Assembly: GCA_029783825.1 (NCBI GenBank)
Contig: JAREIK010001468.1
Coordinates: 1,550,001 to 1,614,000 of the forward strand
Reading direction: 5' to 3'
Length of the DNA stretch: 64,000 nt
Origin: Sapria himalayana
Taxonomy: Eukaryota; Streptophyta; Magnoliopsida; Malpighiales; Rafflesiaceae
The translations under genes and the position numbers were made by a program. The first letter of the stretch is position 1. Each line of letters starts with the position of its first letter. This document shows positions 58,500 through 64,000 of the stretch, piece after piece. Below the pieces are notes generated by a model. The model saw nothing but the letters and a program-made list of their open reading frames with translations. It ran no database searches and had not been told where the DNA came from.

Positions 58500-60260
58500 T
58501 ACATCTTATTTTCCATAATAAAACTTAAAATATTATAATCTCGCGTGATCTTAAACATCACGCAAAATACATGCAATTTAAAACACACCCAGGTGTGTGA
58601 CCATTAAATCACAATAGTTGGTTGCCATTTGCCTAATAGAGGTTAGGACACATTTGTTTCGTTCAAGTCAGTAATCCATTTTGAAATTCAAATTAAAACC
58701 TGATTAATCCACATGCAGCATCATAACCGAAGCTCTGCTACCATTATTAGTGATGAAATTACTTAATCAATATAATACATATGATTTTAAATTGTTTTTT
58801 GTTTTCTTATATATTGGGATGAATATTATTGCGACTATGTTAATTATATACCTAAAAACAATGTGTTCTGTATGTACCCAAACCCTTCTCTTGTATGTTC
58901 TATTGCAATCCAATGAGAAAGAATAAAAATATGACCTTCCTCTCCTTATTCCATAAAAATATGCATAAAACAAAATAAAATAGCATGTCACATCACTTTT
59001 AAAAAGTGTAATGATATTTTTTCTATTATTTAATACTGAAATTACTATTTTAAAGATTATCACTATAATATATAAAATGATTAAATTGATTTTAATTCAA
59101 TTAATTAATAAAATTTATTAATATTATTTTAGTGAAATTAATTATCCCAATTTTATCCACACATGTACTCTAGATGAATAAATAAATTCTTTAATTATAT
59201 TTACATATTTTTACCATGTATCAAATCATCTGCTTTACAGAATAATTGATACATAAATATTAATTTTAAATATAAACTAAACTCATTATAAATTAATTCA
59301 TTTAAAAAAAAAACAAAAAGAAAATAATTAAAAATAAATTTTTAATATAAAATAGTCATAACAAGGCTACCAAACTTTTTGCTTCATGATTTTATAAGAA
59401 TCATATGCCGACTATGTTATAAAAATTGCCTTAGTTTATAATTTTTTGATTGTTAACAATCACAAAATATAAATATTTTTTGTTTTAATATAAATTTTCT
59501 TAATTTTTTTTAAAGAGAGATTTTTTTTTTTTGTTTTGTTTTATGACCATTAACCTAATTTTTTGTCATTTATTTATGTATTTTGATGGATGGTTCGATC
59601 TTTTTTTTTTTCCCTTAAATTCACATTTTTTCAAAAGCATGTGAAATAGTGAAATTAAAAATAGAGAAACAAATAATCAAAAAAATAAATAAATAAATAA
59701 ATGAGAAAAAAATAGGCTCTTAAAAAAATAAACGGGACTACATCACAATATCGAACTTGTGCACGACATAATGCCTAAAATACACACCTACTATTTTGTT
59801 TTAAATAAGTAACCCGCCACCAAAAATTAATAAACAAGAAAAAATTGTATAGTAAATAAATTATTGTTATATTGCCATTAATTAAAAATACTTATATTTT
59901 GACATCATTGAAGAATGCCCCAATAATATATGTGTAAAGAAAATTAAAACGATAATTGGTAAATAACAATATTACAAAAAATAATAAAGTCAACATTACA
60001 ATATCAGACATGCAAAAGGGTGATAATAGATAATTTTAATTAAAAAATATTTAAATTAATAAACCAATGAAGTATATGAAATATAAAATAAATAATTATA
60101 CTTCAAAAAAAAATGTGAAATAATATGTGATTGAAATTGTTTGAATAAATCAAATAAAAATATTAAATAATTAAAATTTTGTTCGGACCACTCAAATATA
60201 TATGTAAAACTATTTCAGCATAATTATGTTTTTATGAAACATTTTCAAAATAAATAAAAA
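58500..60260. other. AT-rich spacer, nothing recognised
   Basis: No gene, RNA or definable element seen. Confidence 0.4.
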
Positions 60261-60268
60261 ATATGTGT

Positions 60269-60292
60269 ACACACACACACACACACACACAC
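60269..60292. repeat. (AC)n microsatellite
   Basis: Twelve AC units. Confidence 0.9.
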
Positions 60293-60444
60293 AAACATAA
60301 TATTAGTATTTAAATGTATACGATGATATAAATCAAACTTAAAAATTCGAGATTACTATTATTTTTTGTAAATTTAAAAATTTTGATGATTTTTTCTAAA
60401 ATATTTTTAAAATAGTCGACCATAAGTCCATAACATGTTTTTTT

Positions 60445-61314
60445 GGGGGGATTATGTTTTGGGGTGCTCCCCAAAAAAAATTTAAAAATTTGAAACTTAT
60501 ATTTTAAAGTTTTAAAAAAAGTCACCAAAATCTTAAAATATTTAAATTTAGTGCACTCTATTACGTTTATCCTAAACTACCATCGCCATCTCTCATTTGC
60601 CCTCATCCTTCCCATTGAGCTCGATGGAGCTCGACCACAAGCTCAATTGATCTCTTAGAGCTCATGGTCGGGCTCTTGAAGCCTTAGTAAGAGTTCATTC
60701 GAACTCCATGAGGTTGGCATCATTCTCCTTCAAGCTCCTGGAGCTCGACCGAGAGAAACGACGAGCTCCTGGATCTCGACCGAGAGAAACGACGAGCTCA
60801 TGGAGCTCAACCGAGAGCAACGTCGAGCCCCTAGAGCTCTACGACAAGCTTGAAGGAGCTCTCGGCCGAGCTTCAGGAGCTCGGCATCGATCTCCTTCCA
60901 ACCCTGCATTGAGCTCTAAGTGCTCGGTCGAGAGCTCTGTCTTACTCTTGGAGCTCTCGGTCGAGCTCTTAGAGCTCGACCGAGAGTATAATGACAACTC
61001 CACGAAGGAGCCCGTGGAGACGAGCGGGGGGAGAGGGGTAGAGATAACAGGGGCGAGAGGTGAGCGTAGACTGGCTAGGAGAAGACGAGTGAGGGTGAGA
61101 GGGGAGGGCGAGGGGCAAGGACGAGGGCAAAGGCGTGAGCGAGGGCGTGAGTGGGGCGTGGGTGAGGGAAAGGGCGCGGGTAGTTTAGGAATTATGAATT
61201 TGGGTGCATTTATTTTTAATTTATTTTTAATTTTGTGATTTTTTAAAAAATATCAAGATTTTAGTTTCTAAATCTTAAAAATTTCTGGGAAACACCCTAA
61301 AACATAATTCTCCC
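60445..61314. mobile_element. Mutator-like element with GC-rich cargo (870 bp)
   Basis: Left ggggggattatgttttgggg and inverted right gggagaattatgttttaggg are close to the TIR of the Pack-MULE at 39750. Flanks TGTTTTTTT and AATTTTTTT agree at 7 of 9, compatible with a 9-bp duplication. Inside are a GAGCTC-rich repeat array (60610-60990) and a G/A-rich block (61010-61190). The 176-codon frame 60708-61238 runs through both and looks like a composition artefact. Confidence 0.7.
60610..60990. repeat. GAGCTCGACCGAGAG-type degenerate repeat array
   Basis: ctcctggagctcgaccgag and close variants occur many times on both strands, partly in tandem at about 27-bp spacing (60735-60825). Self-complementary gagctc words dominate. 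Confidence 0.75.
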
Positions 61315-61319
61315 AATTT

Positions 61320-61880
61320 TTTTAATATATAAATAAATATATAATTTAGTGGACCATAATAAAATAGATGTATTTGAATGAAAAAATTATTAAATTTTTT
61401 TCAAGTAGCCGAAGAGTGATATGGGAGTCGAATTAAATTTCTAATTTTTAGTGTATTAAAACATAATTATTTTATGTATTAGTATATTTTTTATTAAATA
61501 TTACAAAATTTGAGACTTATATATATATATTGTATGAATAATGACCCAAAATATAAATTTATTAAATAATATGTCAAAAAAAAAGACTTTAAACAAATAG
61601 GTGGTCTTAAAGTTATTCAAATCAAGTCAAAAAAATATTTAATTAATTATTGATTAATAAATTAAGTAAATTACTTTTAATTTTTTCCCCAGGTCTTCTT
61701 TTGCCGTCAACATTGAAACGGACCCATCGAACCGGGCACATCGAACCGAGCACATCGAATCGGATGATGTAATCATCTTTGAGTTTTTCCTGCGATCAAG
61801 CCGATATCTGTGCAGCTTTGAGCGACTTCTTTTTTCCACCAAATTTAAATCTAATAATCATCCTGACCGTTAGAATTAAC
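61320..61880. other. Spacer upstream of the receptor kinase gene
   Basis: AT-rich to about 61680, then rising GC with aaccgagcacatcgaa/aaccgggcacatcgaa direct repeats at 61729-61760. No coding feature. Confidence 0.4.
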
Positions 61881-61925
61881 ACGTCAGCATGGTCCAGAGC
61901 GACCAGACCAAGGATCAACGGCAGC

Positions 61926-61936
61926 GAATAAATACT
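61926..61936 (+). promoter_or_regulatory. Candidate TATA element of the receptor kinase gene
   Basis: aataaatactt lies about 165 bp before the start codon in otherwise GC-rich DNA. The position is plausible, the match modest. Confidence 0.25.
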
Positions 61937-62101
61937 TTCGCCCAGTCCCCAGGTCCCGCTGGACGATTGCGCTGCTCACTGCGCTCTGAAGTGTCGTCTG
62001 GGGTCCAAAGCGCCTGCTCGCTATCCTTCTCTCCCTCATTCGGAGCACGGAGACGAGTGGGATGCACAAAATTGTGCTGTTATAACGGTGCGAAGCATCA
62101 A

Positions 62102-62174
62102 ATGGCGAGATTAATGGCGGCGATGCTGCTGTTGTATCAGAATATGAGTTTCTGCTGCACTCTCAATACCGAAG
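62102..62174 (+). CDS. LRR kinase exon 1
   Basis: Start ATG 62102, signal peptide and CTLNTE, donor gtacgt. A second in-frame ATG at 62114 could also serve. Confidence 0.82.
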
Positions 62175-63251
62175 GTACGTTTTCTGCCCATGGAAGATAG
62201 AGAAAGAGAAAGCTCTGTGGCGTGATAGAATTACCCTCCCACAGGTATGGCATTGTTGAAGTTTCGCGAAAGAGTGGACGCCGACCCATTTGGAGTTCTA
62301 TCTGATTGGAATCAAAAAGGAGACACCACTCCATGTTCGTGGTTCGGGGTTGAATGCTACGATGACAGAGTCGTGGTCTTGTGAGTGATTCAAACGTCAC
62401 ATTTTCTTTTTTTTTTTTTGCGCCTGTGCTAGTCTATTCCAGCACTATATTGCCGTTTATTCCAGCTCGCAATTCGAATAAGCTTCTTGTTGCTGCATCA
62501 TAATTAGCTTTATTGTCGTCAGCAATGCGGTATTGGTATTGCCCTAAAGTAACATTTCATCACCATCTGTCGTTCTTCTAGCTGAAACAGAGTCTCATCG
62601 AGTAGGAGCTTCTTGATAAACCTCTCAAATGTCTACTCGTGCAATTCTTCTTTAACCACGTGTTCTGAGCTCACGTAATTGCCTTTCGTATCTGGGTTCC
62701 CAAAATTGAAGTCGTTTTCGTTGAGCGCGCAGGTATCTGAGAGATCTCTCCCTCAAAGGAACATTGCCTCCAGAAATTGGGATTTTAACAAATCTGAAGT
62801 CTCTGTAAGTTAATTCATGGGCATCCATTTCAATTATACGAGCAATTCTGCCTGGTAACGGTGGGTTTTGCGTACGATGAACAGAATTCTACGCAATAAT
62901 TCGTTTCATGGAAGAATACCCAAAGAGATCGGAGAATTGAAGGAGCTAGAGGTGCTGGACTTGGGTTATAACAATTTCAGTGGGCCATTCCCATTTGAAC
63001 TTCTTACTAGTATGTCGCTAACCACTGTGTAAGTTTTTCTCTTCGCGTTATTTCTTCACCTCTGGCTCTTGTTTCTGCTCCACGCTTGGTCCCCTTATCT
63101 TCTGCTCCTCATCTCTTCTCAGCTTGATTCACCATAATGAGCTATTGGAAGCAAGTTCTCCCGAACTATCGCAGCTTGTTTTGTTTTCTGACTCTGAGGT
63201 GCATGCAGACGACCAGCCAGAATATTTATGTGGCAGCCGATGTAATTCCTG
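62102..63251 (+). CDS. LRR receptor-like kinase, MRH1/MDIS type, 5' part
   Basis: Exons 62102-62174, 62245-62380, 62733-62804, 62885-63028 and 63123-63251, GT..AG at each intron, in one frame (554 bp). Signal peptide (MARLMAAMLLLYQNMSFCC), LRR N-terminal cap (ALLKFRERVDADPFGVLSDW, PCSWFGVEC), then leucine-rich repeats (LKGTLPPEIGILTNLKSL, ILRNNSFHGRIPKEIGELKE, LEVLDLGYNNFSGPFPFELL). Exons 3 and 4 are 72 and 144 bp, one and two repeat units, as in this family. From family knowledge it is a plasma-membrane receptor-like kinase related to MRH1 (root hair growth) and MDIS1/2 (pollen tube guidance). The transmembrane and kinase parts are not in the window. If the last donor is unused, TGA at 63253 ends a short secreted-type protein. 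Confidence 0.88.
62245..62380 (+). CDS. LRR kinase exon 2 (LRR N-terminal cap)
   Basis: GMALLKFRERVDADPFGVLS through CSWFGVECYDDRVVV; the Cys pair brackets the WFGVEC motif. Acceptor tcccacag, donor gtgagt. Confidence 0.9.
62733..62804 (+). CDS. LRR kinase exon 3 (72 bp, one repeat)
   Basis: YLRDLSLKGTLPPEIGILTN then LKS. Acceptor gcgcgcag, donor gtaagt. Confidence 0.9.
62885..63028 (+). CDS. LRR kinase exon 4 (144 bp, two repeats)
   Basis: ILRNNSFHGRIPKEIGELKE, then LEVLDLGYNNFSGPFPFELL and TSMSLTT. Acceptor atgaacag, donor gtaagt. Confidence 0.92.
63123..63251 (+). CDS. LRR kinase exon 5
   Basis: LIHHNELLEASSPELSQLVL, then FSDSEVHADDQPEYLCGSRC. Family members continue from here into a variable linker. 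Acceptor cttctcag, donor gtgaat; reading on would meet TGA at 63253-63255. Confidence 0.75.
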
Positions 63252-63255
63252 GTGA

Positions 63256-64000
63256 ATGCTCTTATTGCAGCATATGTGTAATTGGGTTTGAAGGATTTTT
63301 TATTTTGTTAGTGTTCAATTGTTCATGCATTTGGAATAATGAATGTTCTTCATGAAGTATGGCGAGAGATTACATTGTGTTAGAAAAAATATTTAATTTT
63401 TTGATTTTGTGAATAAGCATCATTAAAAGAAAAAATAAAATCAAAATTAAATTTTCAAAAAAAAAAAAAACTTATATATAGAAGATTAATGAGACAATTA
63501 GAGATAAATAAAATACATGAAAGTAGAGATAAATTAAATTTAGCCATGATTGCTATATTACTTGAAGATTAGAAAAATATTGTTTTTGGCCAACTATGGA
63601 GGCATCTTGAATATTCTCTTTAAATAAGGATCATATTGGGATAGCTATCTGAAGAACCCTAGATGGATTTAATAGTAGACATCTTCCTCAACTAACAATT
63701 ATGTGAAGATTCTAATTTTCGTGCGTCTTCACCATGTCACCAGGCAAGGAAGACATTGTGATATGCTAAGTTATATTTGAAAAATATTTTCTCACTATAA
63801 AAGTATAGTCTTTTTAAATTTATTTTATATGGTAAATCAGTAATACAAATACTTTTATAATATTTTATTAATACTAATATTTTGAGAATAATATAACTTT
63901 CTCTGTAATTATAATTGAATGACTCACTAATTTATAATTTCTGATAATATTTGATTCACAAGTCACAATGTAAGCATTACTAATTATATTATATTGAGAT
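63256..64000 (+). other. AT-rich intron or 3' flank of the LRR kinase
   Basis: No kinase exon is seen. Either a long intron continues past the window or the gene is broken here. Confidence 0.4.

Noticed and set aside
60708..61238. 176-codon plus-strand frame
   Set aside because: It crosses a repeat array and a G/A-rich block inside a Mutator-like element, with no domain and no similarity I recognise.
1..64000. CRISPR arrays, bacterial operons, rRNA genes, organelle or virus insertions
   Set aside because: None seen; introns, TE types and gene families are those of a plant nuclear genome.

Overview
This is nuclear DNA of a flowering plant: very AT-rich, dense in transposon remains and microsatellites, with genes broken by spliceosomal introns (GT..AG). 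Three host genes are supported. Gene families and the long TE-filled introns fit a monocot or an early-diverging angiosperm, but the species cannot be read from the window.

Layout. (1) 265-44547, minus strand: the 5' part of a Rab3GAP1-type gene (Rab3 GTPase-activating protein catalytic subunit family). I rebuilt 13 coding exons by hand. They sum to 1422 bp (474 codons) and keep one open frame across 12 introns, four of them 7-10.6 kb. The start codon is at 44547; the C-terminal catalytic end lies beyond base 1. Almost everything between bases 1 and 44487 is therefore intron. (2) 52861-53586, plus strand: an intronless, GC-rich glutaredoxin-like gene of the plant class with a Cys-free active-site loop and a C-terminal four-CXXC zinc-type tail. 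(3) 62102-63251, plus strand: the first five coding exons of a leucine-rich-repeat receptor kinase of the MRH1/MDIS type; the kinase part is off the window.

Mobile DNA. The introns and spacers hold (a) a GC-rich non-autonomous hAT-like family (TIR TAGAGGTGTCAAACGG, 8-bp target duplications), plus degraded hAT transposase copies that probably belong to the same lineage; (b) a 205-bp AT-rich MITE family, three copies of identical length, two with perfect 8-bp duplications; (c) a 605-bp element with a perfect 8-bp duplication; (d) several decayed Ty1/copia pol fragments, two of them split by hAT insertions; (e) two Mutator-like elements with related TIRs.

The most notable object is the Mutator-like element at 39750-40969 in intron 1 of the Rab3GAP1 gene. 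It has a perfect 9-bp target duplication, ~72-bp TIRs with 3 mismatches, and carries pieces of two unrelated host genes side by side: a phragmoplast kinesin-12 coiled-coil segment and a diaminopimelate decarboxylase (LysA) segment around the pyridoxal-phosphate lysine. It is a chimeric Pack-MULE.
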